A program made the position numbers and the translations under genes. A model generated the notes under the pieces. The model did not search any database, was not told the origin of the DNA, and worked only from the letters and a program-made list of their open reading frames with translations. Of a stretch of 64,000 bases of DNA, positions 16,814 through 25,288 are shown piece after piece. The first letter of the stretch is position 1. Each line of letters begins with the position of its first letter. Source of the DNA: JAAYYY01 sp964602995 (GTDB taxonomy: Bacteria > Chloroflexota > Anaerolineae > Promineifilales > Promineifilaceae); contig CAZRTM010000004.1 in assembly GCA_964602995.1 (NCBI GenBank), positions 18,285 through 82,284 of the forward strand. The letters are read 5' to 3'.

Positions 16814-17458
16814 ATGAACGAACTGCTACCCATCGTCGCCGGTTTTCTCCTGACCCTTTTTATCTACAGTTATATTGTGGGTGATAACCCGCTGTACCGC
16901 ATTGCTGTACACCTGTTGGTCGGCGTCAGCGCGGCCTATGCCGCGGTCATTGCTGTGCGCACCGTCTTCCTCCCGGTCATCAACGAAATTATGGCAGCGC
17001 CAACGGAACCCACCAGCCTCACATGGCTCGTTCCCTTGCTCCTATCCATCCTGCTTCTGCTGAAATTTATCCGGCCACTGGCGTGGGTCGGAAACAGCAG
17101 TGTCGGCGTCCTGATAACGGCTGGCGCCGCTGTGGCTTTGGTCGGGGTCATCAGCGGCACGCTGATACCACAACTGCTGCAAACAGGAGGCGCCAACCCC
17201 GTGTTGGGATTGGTAACGGCCCTGCTCACCATCTCCGTGCTGCTTTACTTCCAGTTTACAGGCCGCGCAGACCAGGATGGTGAGTACAGCGCGCGGGGCT
17301 GGCGGCGGTTGATAGCCGGAATCGGGCAAGCAACGATCATGATTACCTTTGGCGCGCTCTTTGCCGGCGCCTTCAGCACCAGCCTGGCCCTGTTGGTGGA
17401 GCGGATTAGCTTCTATATGACGGAGCTTGCCGGTGTAATGGGACTGTTCTTTCCATGA
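16814..17458 (+). CDS. Polytopic membrane protein, operon member
   Basis: 214 residues, read from ATG 16814 with AGGAG four bases upstream; a longer frame to the left overlaps the zinc-ribbon gene and is not credible. Five or six membrane helices are visible (LLPIVAGFLLTLFIYSYIV, IAVHLLVGVSAAYAAVIAV, LTWLVPLLLSILLLL, VGVLITAGAAVALVGVISG, VLGLVTALLTISVLLYF, IMITFGALFAGAF). It overlaps the MutL-like gene by four bases (ATGA). No known family recognised. Its place between the scaffold-like protein and the ASKHA protein marks it as a candidate channel or anchor of the same complex. Confidence 0.78.
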   Translation: MNELLPIVAGFLLTLFIYSYIVGDNPLYRIAVHLLVGVSAAYAAVIAVRTVFLPVINEIMAAPTEPTSLTWLVPLLLSILLLLKFIRPLAWVGNSSVGVLITAGAAVALVGVISGTLIPQLLQTGGANPVLGLVTALLTISVLLYFQFTGRADQDGEYSARGWRRLIAGIGQATIMITFGALFAGAFSTSLALLVERISFYMTELAGVMGLFFP

Positions 17459-19191
17459 TCATTAGCGAGCAGCGTTACGATTCCTTTCTCCTGGCCGACT
17501 GTGGCTCGAGCACGACCACAGTCGCTCTGTTCGATATTACCGAGAGCGGCTACCGGCTCGTGGCCCGCGCCACCGCGCCGGCTACCACCGGGCCGCCCTG
17601 GCACAACATCGTAACCGGCGTGCAACAAGCAATCGCGCGCATTTCGGAAATCACCCACCGCCCCTTGCTCACTGAGTCTGGCAATTTAATCACTCCTGCC
17701 CGCGAGAATGGAACCGGCGTCGACCACTTTGGCGTCACCGTCAGCGCAGCCGCTCCCTTGCAACTGATTACGGCGGGTCTGCTCGAAGATGTCAGCCTGG
17801 CCAGCGCCAGGCACGCGGCCCGCTCCATTTATATGCAGGAGCTGGACACATTCAGCCTGAACGATTCGCGCAATGAACAGGAGCAAATCTCCGCTCTGCT
17901 GGAGCAGAAGCCAGAGGTTATCCTGCTGACCGGCGGCGTCGATGGCGGTGATACGCGCCGTCTGATACCCATTGTGGAGCTGATTGAGCTGGGTATTGGT
18001 CTACAAACCAGCCGCGCCCGCCCCACGGTGATTTACGCCGGAAACAGCAATCTGCGCGAAGAGGTTACGTCTAAACTCGGCTCGACGACGACCGTACACG
18101 TCGTCGATAACGTGCGCCCCAACCTGGAGACGGAAAAGCTCGGCGAGACGGTCGAGCTATTAGGCAAGATGTATAGCGAGATGCGTATTGGCGCCATACC
18201 GGGAATTCAGGAGTTGAAAGGCTGGAGCGATTACGCCCCCATGGCCACCGCTCGCGCCTTTGGCAAGATGATCGAATATTTTGGCGCGCTCTATAAATCC
18301 CGCGTGCTGGGCCTGGACCTGGGCAGCAGCAGCGTCACCCTGGCTGTTGCCGACGCCGAGCAATCAAGCCTCTTCATCGATAGCAACCTGGGAATGGGCC
18401 GCCAGCTACCCAACCTCCTGCAAGAGACAACTTTAGAGGAGATTCTGCGCAATTCTCCGGTGCCTTTCGAAGAGTCTGCGCTGCGCAACCTGCTCCATGA
18501 GAAAGCGATATACCCGCATACTGTTCCTATGACTGAAGATGAGCTTCACATAGAGCAACTGCTGGCGCGCAAGGTCATGGCTAATACCGTGCGCGATGCC
18601 GCCGCGCAGTGGGGCTGGACGTCGCCTACGCTTCCTCCCTTCCGTTTGCTTGTAGCCAGGGGCAGCACGCTGTCCTATCCGCCGCGCCTGGGCCAGACTG
18701 TCCTCATGTTGCTCGACGCGCTGCAGCCGACGGGCGTTTTCTCGCTGGCCGTAGACCAGCACGGCGTCTTGCCCATGCTGGGGTTGTTAGCAGCTCACGA
18801 ACCCGAAGCCGTCATCCAGATATTAGAAGGCGGCGTGCTGGTTGACCTGGGCTGGGTTATTGCGCCCACAGGCACGAGCCGTGGCCGCACAGGCGACAGG
18901 GCTTTACGCATCACTGTCGAAGCGCCGGATAAAGGCGAATACCACATCGACGCGCAGTTTGGCGAGCTGATGACCGTCCCGCTCGATGCTGGCGTGCCAG
19001 TACAATTGACATTGAAACCGGAACGCGGCGTTGACATCGGCTTTGGCGCCGGGCGCGGTAAAAAAATAACCGTGCACGGCGGCGCTGTCGGCCTGGTGGT
19101 CGATTGCCGTGGAAGACCAGTGCTGCTAACTGAAGACGACTCAGAACGCCGCTCACAACTGAAGCAGTGGTTATGGGATATGGGCGGCTGA
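17455..19191 (+). CDS. MutL/GlmL-family ASKHA protein
   Basis: 578 residues. It resembles the glutamate mutase L (PF13941, MutL/GlmL) family: an N-terminal phosphate-binding loop DCGSSTTTVALFDI (about residues 15-28), a GVTVSAAAPLQLITAGLLEDVSLASA segment, PEVILLTGGVDGGD, and a second phosphate loop LGLDLGSSSVTLAVAD near residue 285. In clostridia the relative lies between mutase subunits MutS and MutE and is thought to be a reactivase-like chaperone. No B12-dependent mutase gene is in this window. Here it is embedded in a membrane-gene operon, four-base overlapped with the previous gene, so an ATP-driven remodelling or assembly role for that complex is the inference. Confidence 0.8.
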   Translation: MIISEQRYDSFLLADCGSSTTTVALFDITESGYRLVARATAPATTGPPWHNIVTGVQQAIARISEITHRPLLTESGNLITPARENGTGVDHFGVTVSAAAPLQLITAGLLEDVSLASARHAARSIYMQELDTFSLNDSRNEQEQISALLEQKPEVILLTGGVDGGDTRRLIPIVELIELGIGLQTSRARPTVIYAGNSNLREEVTSKLGSTTTVHVVDNVRPNLETEKLGETVELLGKMYSEMRIGAIPGIQELKGWSDYAPMATARAFGKMIEYFGALYKSRVLGLDLGSSSVTLAVADAEQSSLFIDSNLGMGRQLPNLLQETTLEEILRNSPVPFEESALRNLLHEKAIYPHTVPMTEDELHIEQLLARKVMANTVRDAAAQWGWTSPTLPPFRLLVARGSTLSYPPRLGQTVLMLLDALQPTGVFSLAVDQHGVLPMLGLLAAHEPEAVIQILEGGVLVDLGWVIAPTGTSRGRTGDRALRITVEAPDKGEYHIDAQFGELMTVPLDAGVPVQLTLKPERGVDIGFGAGRGKKITVHGGAVGLVVDCRGRPVLLTEDDSERRSQLKQWLWDMGG

Positions 19192-19219
19192 CAGCTGACG
19201 GCTGACCGCTAATAAAAAT

Positions 19220-20278
19220 ATGATCGCTTCCAGCATCACAACTGTTCAACCCTATACACAAATCAGGCGCGAGCGCCTGTTGCCTCATGGCGGCGAAATC
19301 GCCGTCAACATGGGCCAGCAGGTCTCAGCCGTTCAGGTTGTGGCTCGAGCATCGCGCCAGCGCGGATTTACCATCGTACCTGCCGCCGAAATTCTGGGCG
19401 TGGCGGCAGACGAAGTCGCGAACTATTTGCTGGTTGAAGAAGGCGCCGCCATACAGAAGAAGAAGCCACTCCTCGAAAAACGCTCTCTTTTCGGAAGCAA
19501 GAGCTACAGTTCGCCCGTCAACGGCGTCCTCTACCAGGTGGACCGTGGGCGTCTGGTCCTACAGCATACGCCGGACCTGATAGAACTACGGGCCATGATG
19601 CAAGGCTTGGTTTCGGGGTTCCTGGGCAACCGTGGTGTGATTATCGAGACGTACGGTGCACTGATTCAGGCAGTCTGGGACTCCGGCCAGGAGGGAGTGG
19701 GAACCGTTAAAATGGCCGTGGCCGACCACAGAGATCCACTCCTGCAGGAGCATATCGGCGTCGATGCCCGTGGCGCCATTCTGGTGGCCGGTTATCTCGA
19801 CCAGCGCAACGTTCTGGAAGCGGCCGAGGAAAGCTCGGTGCGTGGAATCATCGTCGGCAGCATCCCCTCGGCATGGATCTCGTCGTTGTCTTCCTTGCGC
19901 TTCCCCATCATTGTCACCGAAGGCTTTCAGGGACAGCGAATGGCGCCGCCTATCTTTGAGCTGCTGCAGCAGAACGAAGGCCGGGAAGCCTCACTGATTG
20001 CATCTAGCTCCAGCGCCCAATCGCGACCGGAAATTATCATCCCGCAATCTGGGACCGAACGGCCTCAGGCGGCGGATAATCAGAATCAGCCACTACAGAT
20101 TGGGCAGCGCGTTCGCCTGTTGCGAGCGCCCTATGCCGGGGTGGTTGGTGAAGTAACCGCCATCCATAGCCGCGCCCGCACAACTGAGGTAGGCTATCGT
20201 CTACCAGGCGCGGACGTCTTACTGGCTGAGGGACAACAGCTATTCGTCCCTTATCCAAACCTTGATATGATCCGTTAA
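19220..20278 (+). CDS. Protein with barrel-sandwich-like start and KOW-like end, operon member
   Basis: 352 residues, no named family recognised. The first 130 residues have short beta-rich segments (EIAVNMGQQVSAVQVVARA, SSPVNGVLYQVDRGRLVLQHT) recalling biotinyl/lipoyl-like or RnfC/NqrA-type sandwich hybrids. The middle has alternating strands and helices (GAILVAGYLDQRNVLEAAEESSVRGIIVGSIPS, FPIIVTEGF) like a Rossmann-type sensor. A polar linker then leads to a KOW/SH3-like barrel (IGQRVRLLRAPYAGVVGEVTAI). No membrane helix or catalytic motif. Only 28 bases separate it from the MutL-like gene, so it likely belongs to the same transcript as its soluble, membrane-peripheral component. Confidence 0.7.
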   Translation: MIASSITTVQPYTQIRRERLLPHGGEIAVNMGQQVSAVQVVARASRQRGFTIVPAAEILGVAADEVANYLLVEEGAAIQKKKPLLEKRSLFGSKSYSSPVNGVLYQVDRGRLVLQHTPDLIELRAMMQGLVSGFLGNRGVIIETYGALIQAVWDSGQEGVGTVKMAVADHRDPLLQEHIGVDARGAILVAGYLDQRNVLEAAEESSVRGIIVGSIPSAWISSLSSLRFPIIVTEGFQGQRMAPPIFELLQQNEGREASLIASSSSAQSRPEIIIPQSGTERPQAADNQNQPLQIGQRVRLLRAPYAGVVGEVTAIHSRARTTEVGYRLPGADVLLAEGQQLFVPYPNLDMIR

Positions 20279-20303
20279 CCGACGGAGTGAAGAGGAGGGA
20301 ACT

Positions 20304-20879
20304 ATGTTGAATCACAACACGCACAACTCAAACAGCGCAGAAGCGGGGCAGGCCTCACCTTTCGTCATCCTCTTGATGGCCCTGGGGGCCGTCCTGGTGC
20401 TGGCGACCATTTGTACTGCCGGCGTTCTCTATTTCCGGCCGGATGACGTAGCCAATGGCATCAGCGGCACCAGCACGGCGATTGCGCAGGCCAATGCCAC
20501 CACACTGGCCCAAAACGCGCTGGTCACACAGACCCTTAGCGCGATAGAGACAGAGGCGGCTCGTCCCACCAACACGCCAACCAATACCCCCGTACCTCCG
20601 ACGAATACGCCCGTCCCCACCAATACACCTCAACCCACCAATACGCCTGTTTTGCAGGAGCCGGCGGAAGCAACGCCGACTCCCAACATCTTTGGCACCA
20701 GTATTTTCTCCATCAGCACCCCCACACCAATTGTGGGTACTGGTGGCGGTACCGACACCGGCACCGGCACTGGCGGTGGAACGCTGCCTGAAACTGGCAT
20801 TGGCACCGGCACGGCAATTGCTGCTGCCTTAGGGCTGTTCTTACTGCTCATCACAGCACGACGCCTGCGCACCGATTAA
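20304..20879 (+). CDS. Anchored surface protein with PTNTP repeats and LPETG tail
   Basis: 191 residues. An N-terminal membrane helix (about 20-45), a Thr/Ala-rich helical stretch, a linker with repeated PTNTP units (about 90-115) and a Gly/Thr-rich segment precede a textbook sorting signal: LPETG at 161-165, a hydrophobic run of about 17 residues and the basic end ARRLRTD. Sortases cleave such signals between Thr and Gly in monoderm bacteria. GGAGTGAAGAGGAGG-type purines lie eight bases before the ATG. It follows the KOW protein by 25 bases. No sortase gene is in the window. With membrane helices at both ends, an alternative is a looped membrane protein whose LPETG is incidental. Confidence 0.75.
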   Translation: MLNHNTHNSNSAEAGQASPFVILLMALGAVLVLATICTAGVLYFRPDDVANGISGTSTAIAQANATTLAQNALVTQTLSAIETEAARPTNTPTNTPVPPTNTPVPTNTPQPTNTPVLQEPAEATPTPNIFGTSIFSISTPTPIVGTGGGTDTGTGTGGGTLPETGIGTGTAIAAALGLFLLLITARRLRTD

Positions 20880-21032
20880 GACCAGAAGCGGAAAGCGATG
20901 ACCGGCGCTTCCCCAAACGCTGGACTAAAAGCACAGCAGGTTGCCGGTGCACAACGGCAGAGCAGCGGGCATTACTCGTGTACGAGGGGCAATTACCCAG
21001 CACCGTCTATTGGTAGCTGATCTGAACCATCG

Positions 21033-23384
21033 ATGGCTCTCAATAACAAAAGCGAGATGACGAATACGGCAACGATTCTGCTCGTTGAGGACGATGCCTC
21101 AATTCTCGACGGCATGGGTGACTTGCTACAGATTTTCGACATCGGCTATGAAGTAGAGATTCTCAAGGCAACGAACGGTGAAGAGGGGCTCGCGCTGATG
21201 CAGCAGCACACGCCAGACCTGATCATCTCCGACATCATGATGCCCCGGCTAAATGGCTTTGAGTTTCTGGCCAAAGTCCGTGAGAACCCGGCCTGGGTCC
21301 ACATCCCCTTTGTCTTCCTGACGGCAAAAGGCAAAAAGCAGGACATCATGGAAGGCAGGCGCAGTGGGGCCGAGCTGTACATCACCAAACCATTCGTCAG
21401 CGCCGAGCTGCTGGAGCTGGTCAAGAGCCAGTTAGACAGAACGTTCCAACTGCAACAGGTGCGCCAGCAAAAATTCGGCGCGCTGAAGCGTAACATTCTG
21501 CAGCTCCTGAACCACGAGTTCCGCACGCCTCTCACCTACGTAACAGCCTATTACGATATGCTCGCCGATAGCCTGCTCTCGGTGGAGGACACAGCCCATC
21601 TGCAAGAGTACCTGCGCGGCATCCAGGTTGGTTGCATCCGCCTGACCAACCTTGTCGAAGATCTCATCAAGATCATGGAGATCCGCACCGGTAAGGCGGC
21701 GGAAATGTTTAAGCAACAGGCGGAACCAATTCATGATCTGGGACGCCTCTTCCGGCAGCGCGGTGAAGGTTTCGAAGCCCAGGCAGCTAAAGCAGATATC
21801 ACCATCGAATATGAGATAGATGAACAACTGCCTGCCATATTTGGCGAGCGCGCCGCTCTGGCCAATGTCATTGACCGCCTGATTGACAACGCCATTAAAT
21901 TCACACAGGCTCGCCGTGATGGGCCAAAAGTTATCCGGCTCAGTGCCCGGCTATACAACGAAGAGGTGCAGTTGTGCGTAAAGGATAGCGGAGTTGGTTT
22001 TCCTCCACACGTGCAGAGGCAGCTATTTGACCTCTTCTTCCAATACAACCGTGAACGGTTAGAGCAACAAGGCTCTGGCTCTGGTCTGGCTATTGCCAAA
22101 GGACTGATTGAGTTGCATTGTGGCCGGATTGAAGCGACAAGCACTGTGAATAGTGGCAGCAGCTTTTGCATCATCTTACCTCCCCATGACAGCCAGCAGG
22201 CCAGAACTTTGCCTGTCCAGGAGCAGTCGCAGCCCCAGGCAACCATTCTCATCGTCGAAGATGACCACCACCTGCTGGAAGGGCTACGCGAGTTGATGCA
22301 GATGGCCGAGACGCCGTATCAGTTGAGAATCCTGACTGCTGCCAATGGACTCGAAGGGCTGAAAGTGCTGGAGCAGCACCAGCCAGATTTGATTATTTCA
22401 GACGTGATGATGCCCGTCATGGGCGGGTATGAATTCCTTGAGCGCGTCCGCAACAACGCCTCCTGGCTGCAAATCCCCTTTATCTTCCTGACGGCAAAAG
22501 GGGAACACGAAGACATCCACCGCGGCCGGCGCTCCGGTGCAGAAGAGTACATCACCAAACCATACGATATTGATGAGCTGGTGGATCTGACCGTCACGCA
22601 GCTAGACCGCTATTTCCAGCGCCAGGGCGCCATGAATCAGAGCTTCGAGGCCCTGAAACGCAGCATCCTGAGCATGCTGCAACCAGACTTCAAAGGGCCG
22701 CTGGATCTGGTCACCAACTACTCGGAGAAGTTGGCCGGTGATCTGGAACGGGTGCAGACCGACGAAGATCTGGTCTCCTCGTTGGAAGGCATACAGGCCA
22801 GCAGCGAGCGGCTGACCCGCCTGGTAGAGGATTTCATTGCTATGGCGGAATTCAAGACCGGCGAAGCGGAAGCGGCGTTTCACATGCGGGCAGCGCCGGT
22901 GCATAATATGAGCATGGTGCTCTATGAAGCCGCCTACCAGTTGCAGTTCGATGCGGAACACGAAGGGGTGGAATTCCGCTATAATTTGGACCATGAGCTG
23001 CCGGCCGTTCTTGGTGATCGTGATCGCCTGCTAATAACGCTTGAACGCCTGCTCAATCTGCTGCTGACCAACCTGCAGCAGCGGCATGGGGCGATCATGC
23101 AGTTGTCCAGCACAGCCGACGAGGAAAGCGTCTATCTCAAACTTCAGGCGCTGAAGGGCCACTTTCCGGCCACAGACACAGAACGCATTGCCCAGTTCCT
23201 GGCCGACGATGATGAGCCGATATTAGAATTACCAGGCTTTGGGCCAGCGCTGACAGTAATTAAGAATGTGATACAGTTACACCAGGGAACGCTATCATGG
23301 GAACAACCGGCGCAAAATGAGTTGCAGGTCACCCTATCTTTCCCTATATACGAGACAGAAGCAATAAGTTTCTCGTCCAGATAA
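21033..23384 (+). CDS. Duplicated hybrid: receiver-histidine kinase-receiver-pseudokinase
   Basis: 783 residues with two similar halves. Half one: receiver (Asp67 in LIISDIMMP, Lys119 in ITKP), a dimerisation domain with the phosphoacceptor in LLNHEFRTPL (His161) and an ATPase domain with N box, DSGVGFP and GSGSGLAIAKG. Half two, from about residue 410: a receiver with the equivalent SDVMMP Asp and ITKP Lys, then a matching helical domain in which the histidine box reads LQPDFKGPL, and a decayed ATPase domain without N, G1 or G2 motifs. No membrane helix is present, so it is cytoplasmic. An upstream kinase probably phosphorylates the receivers. The start is uncertain: ATG at 21057 is also possible and neither has a clear ribosome site. 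Confidence 0.88.
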   Translation: MALNNKSEMTNTATILLVEDDASILDGMGDLLQIFDIGYEVEILKATNGEEGLALMQQHTPDLIISDIMMPRLNGFEFLAKVRENPAWVHIPFVFLTAKGKKQDIMEGRRSGAELYITKPFVSAELLELVKSQLDRTFQLQQVRQQKFGALKRNILQLLNHEFRTPLTYVTAYYDMLADSLLSVEDTAHLQEYLRGIQVGCIRLTNLVEDLIKIMEIRTGKAAEMFKQQAEPIHDLGRLFRQRGEGFEAQAAKADITIEYEIDEQLPAIFGERAALANVIDRLIDNAIKFTQARRDGPKVIRLSARLYNEEVQLCVKDSGVGFPPHVQRQLFDLFFQYNRERLEQQGSGSGLAIAKGLIELHCGRIEATSTVNSGSSFCIILPPHDSQQARTLPVQEQSQPQATILIVEDDHHLLEGLRELMQMAETPYQLRILTAANGLEGLKVLEQHQPDLIISDVMMPVMGGYEFLERVRNNASWLQIPFIFLTAKGEHEDIHRGRRSGAEEYITKPYDIDELVDLTVTQLDRYFQRQGAMNQSFEALKRSILSMLQPDFKGPLDLVTNYSEKLAGDLERVQTDEDLVSSLEGIQASSERLTRLVEDFIAMAEFKTGEAEAAFHMRAAPVHNMSMVLYEAAYQLQFDAEHEGVEFRYNLDHELPAVLGDRDRLLITLERLLNLLLTNLQQRHGAIMQLSSTADEESVYLKLQALKGHFPATDTERIAQFLADDDEPILELPGFGPALTVIKNVIQLHQGTLSWEQPAQNELQVTLSFPIYETEAISFSSR

Positions 23385-23461
23385 CGATGTATTAGATCGG
23401 CAGCGCCTGACATTTCCAGATCAACGCCGATGGTTGATATCGACAAGGAGAAAAAGAACGA

Positions 23462-24196
23462 ATGGCAACACTTTTGGAAAAAGCACAGACTTTGATTTCG
23501 GCAAATCTGCACGCCATGGTGGACAAGGCGCTGGAGTCCAACTCTGTGGCCGTGATGAAGCAGTATATTCGCGATGCTGAACGAAATCTGACAGAGCTGG
23601 AAGAAGCAGCAGCAACAGTCGGCGGCGAGGTAAAGACCCTGGAGCGACGTTACAACGAGTACAAAAAGAAAGGCGACCAGCTCGACCGCAACATCGACAC
23701 CTTGCTGATGCAGGGCAAGGCCGATCTGGCCCGCGCGGCACAGAATGAGTTGAACAGCACCCGGCGGCTACAAGAACAGTACCATGAGCAGTGGGTGCGC
23801 CAGCAGCGCGAGTATGAGGCGTTGCTCAATGCGCGGCTCAAGCTCCAGGCCAAGCTGACCACCATTCGCCAGGAGCAGAAAGAGCTGGAAGCGCTGCTGG
23901 AGCTGGCCAAATCGAAAGAAGCTACAGTCAAGGCCATTAAGAGCCTCGACGACCTGATGGGCGTCGGTGACAGCGACATTGCTCGCCTGGGCGAATCAAT
24001 TCGCGGCCGGCTAGACAAAGCTTCCGCTTATAGTGAGATGTACGCCAGCCGCCTGGACAATCAAATGGACCAGGCCCTGGGCGCCGCCGAAATCGATCTC
24101 CAGTTGGAAGAACGGAAGCGTCGCCTCGGTCTGGGCGAAGCCCCCTCCCTTGAGGAGCCCGCTCAAGAGGTGAGTGAGGAATCAGCAAGCGAGTAG
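23462..24196 (+). CDS. pspA: PspA/IM30 (Vipp1) family membrane-stress protein
   Basis: 244 residues, almost all alpha-helical coiled coil. The start MATLLEKAQTLISANLHAMVDKALE and the segment AVMKQYIRDAERNLTELEEA are typical of PspA/IM30, which forms large rods or rings on stressed inner membranes and limits proton leakage. The tail is acidic and disordered. ATG at 23462 has AAGGAG ten bases upstream. The next gene, a coiled-coil membrane protein 65 bases on, is a likely functional partner. No PspF or PspC homologue is adjacent. Confidence 0.92.
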   Translation: MATLLEKAQTLISANLHAMVDKALESNSVAVMKQYIRDAERNLTELEEAAATVGGEVKTLERRYNEYKKKGDQLDRNIDTLLMQGKADLARAAQNELNSTRRLQEQYHEQWVRQQREYEALLNARLKLQAKLTTIRQEQKELEALLELAKSKEATVKAIKSLDDLMGVGDSDIARLGESIRGRLDKASAYSEMYASRLDNQMDQALGAAEIDLQLEERKRRLGLGEAPSLEEPAQEVSEESASE

Positions 24197-24236
24197 GGAT
24201 TTTTGACATTACGGCCCAGCACACCGTAGTCCCTAC
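24193..24236 (+). other. Nested hairpin over the pspA stop codon
   Basis: GTAGGGA (24193-24199) pairs with TCCCTAC (24230-24236), and inside it TACGG (24210-24214) pairs with CCGTA (24224-24228). The structure spans the pspA stop codon. It lacks a T tract after it, so it may slow RNA decay or adjust expression of the next gene rather than end transcription. Confidence 0.3.
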
Positions 24237-24261
24237 CCGGATACGACAACAATAGGACTCC

Positions 24262-25086
24262 ATGACCAGCGAAAAGCGGAAATCGCTTGAAGAGCGTGCA
24301 CGAAGAGCTATCCTGCAATACGCCCTCTTCCGGCCCGAAAGCGCCCTCCTTCTGGCGGTTACCATCCTGCTTAGTTTCTTTGCACCACAATACATCGGGA
24401 TTCCGTGGTGGACCTGGCTTGCAGGCGGCCTCGCCGGCGAGGCCGCCCTCGTCTATAGCAGCCTTACCGACGCCGAGGCGCACCGCCGTGTCATCGCCAA
24501 CATGCTACACGACGAATTCCGCCCGGAACGACTGCGCGACCCCTGGCTGCAACAGCAGGTTCGCGACGCCTTTGACTATCGCGGCCGCATTGCCGCCGCC
24601 ATCCGCGAACGCCGCGATACCGTGCTGAAGGACCACCTGGCCGACACAGCCAGCCAGTTAGATGAATGGCTGGAAGAGGTCTATGGCCTGGCGCAACGGT
24701 TGGACCGCTACCAGACCGAGCGCAATCTACACCTGCGCAATCGCGAGCAGGCCCAGGCCCGGCTGCAGGAGCTGCAACAGCAGCTCGATCATGAATTAGC
24801 GCCGGCCGTACGCCAGGACATCGAATACAATATAGCCAGCCTCAACCGCCAGCTAAGCGCCATTGAGCAGCTTGAAAACGCCATGCACCGTGCCCGTCTG
24901 CGTCTAGAAAACACCCTGACCGCTATGGGAACCATCTACACCCAGACCATGTTGGTGGGCGCGCGCGACATCGACAGCGGCCGCGCCCGCCGTCTGCGCC
25001 TGGAGATTACAGAAGAAGTCAACGAACTGAGCGATGTTCTCCACGCCATGGACGAAGTCTATGCAGCGGAAAGCCACCTTCCTTAG
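24262..25086 (+). CDS. Membrane-anchored coiled-coil protein next to PspA
   Basis: 274 residues, no family recognised. An amphipathic or single hydrophobic hairpin (about residues 30-60, ALLLAVTILLSFFAPQYIGIPWWTWLAGG) is followed by a long, charged helical region with heptad character (about 125-215, LHLRNREQAQARLQELQQQLDHEL, IASLNRQLSAIEQLENAMHRARLRLENTL). The tail contains TEEVNELSDVLHAMDEVYA. Position and helix content suggest a membrane receptor or length-matched partner of PspA; this is inference from adjacency only. Confidence 0.72.
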   Translation: MTSEKRKSLEERARRAILQYALFRPESALLLAVTILLSFFAPQYIGIPWWTWLAGGLAGEAALVYSSLTDAEAHRRVIANMLHDEFRPERLRDPWLQQQVRDAFDYRGRIAAAIRERRDTVLKDHLADTASQLDEWLEEVYGLAQRLDRYQTERNLHLRNREQAQARLQELQQQLDHELAPAVRQDIEYNIASLNRQLSAIEQLENAMHRARLRLENTLTAMGTIYTQTMLVGARDIDSGRARRLRLEITEEVNELSDVLHAMDEVYAAESHLP

Positions 25087-25136
25087 GATCCTCCATTTCT
25101 TTGTACGCGCTTAGAAAGGCCTTCTACAGCCACCAA

Positions 25137-25164
25137 TTGAAGCGAGCTAATTTGCCAAAATAAT
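25137..25164 (+). promoter_or_regulatory. Candidate promoter for the L9 gene
   Basis: TTGAAG (25137-25142), 16-bp spacer, AATAAT (25159-25164), leaving a leader of about 120 bases before the ATG at 25289. Moderate match only. Confidence 0.35.
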
Positions 25165-25288
25165 CTGGGTCTGATACCATCTCCGACTGCAATCATTGCG
25201 AATTGTGCAGTGGGATGTTGCCAGAAAGATGCTTGTCCGGGGCCGTAGCCTGGACTGTAGAATTGCCGAACGGAGACTAGAACGGATT

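Noticed and set aside
19187..19212. Short GCTGAC-type repeats after the MutL-like gene as a terminator
   Set aside because: They do not form a stable hairpin and have no T run; the next gene starts within 30 bases.
25196..25288. Longer N-terminus for ribosomal protein L9
   Set aside because: L9 proteins start MKVxLxED, which is found at 25289; the upstream frame has no homology.
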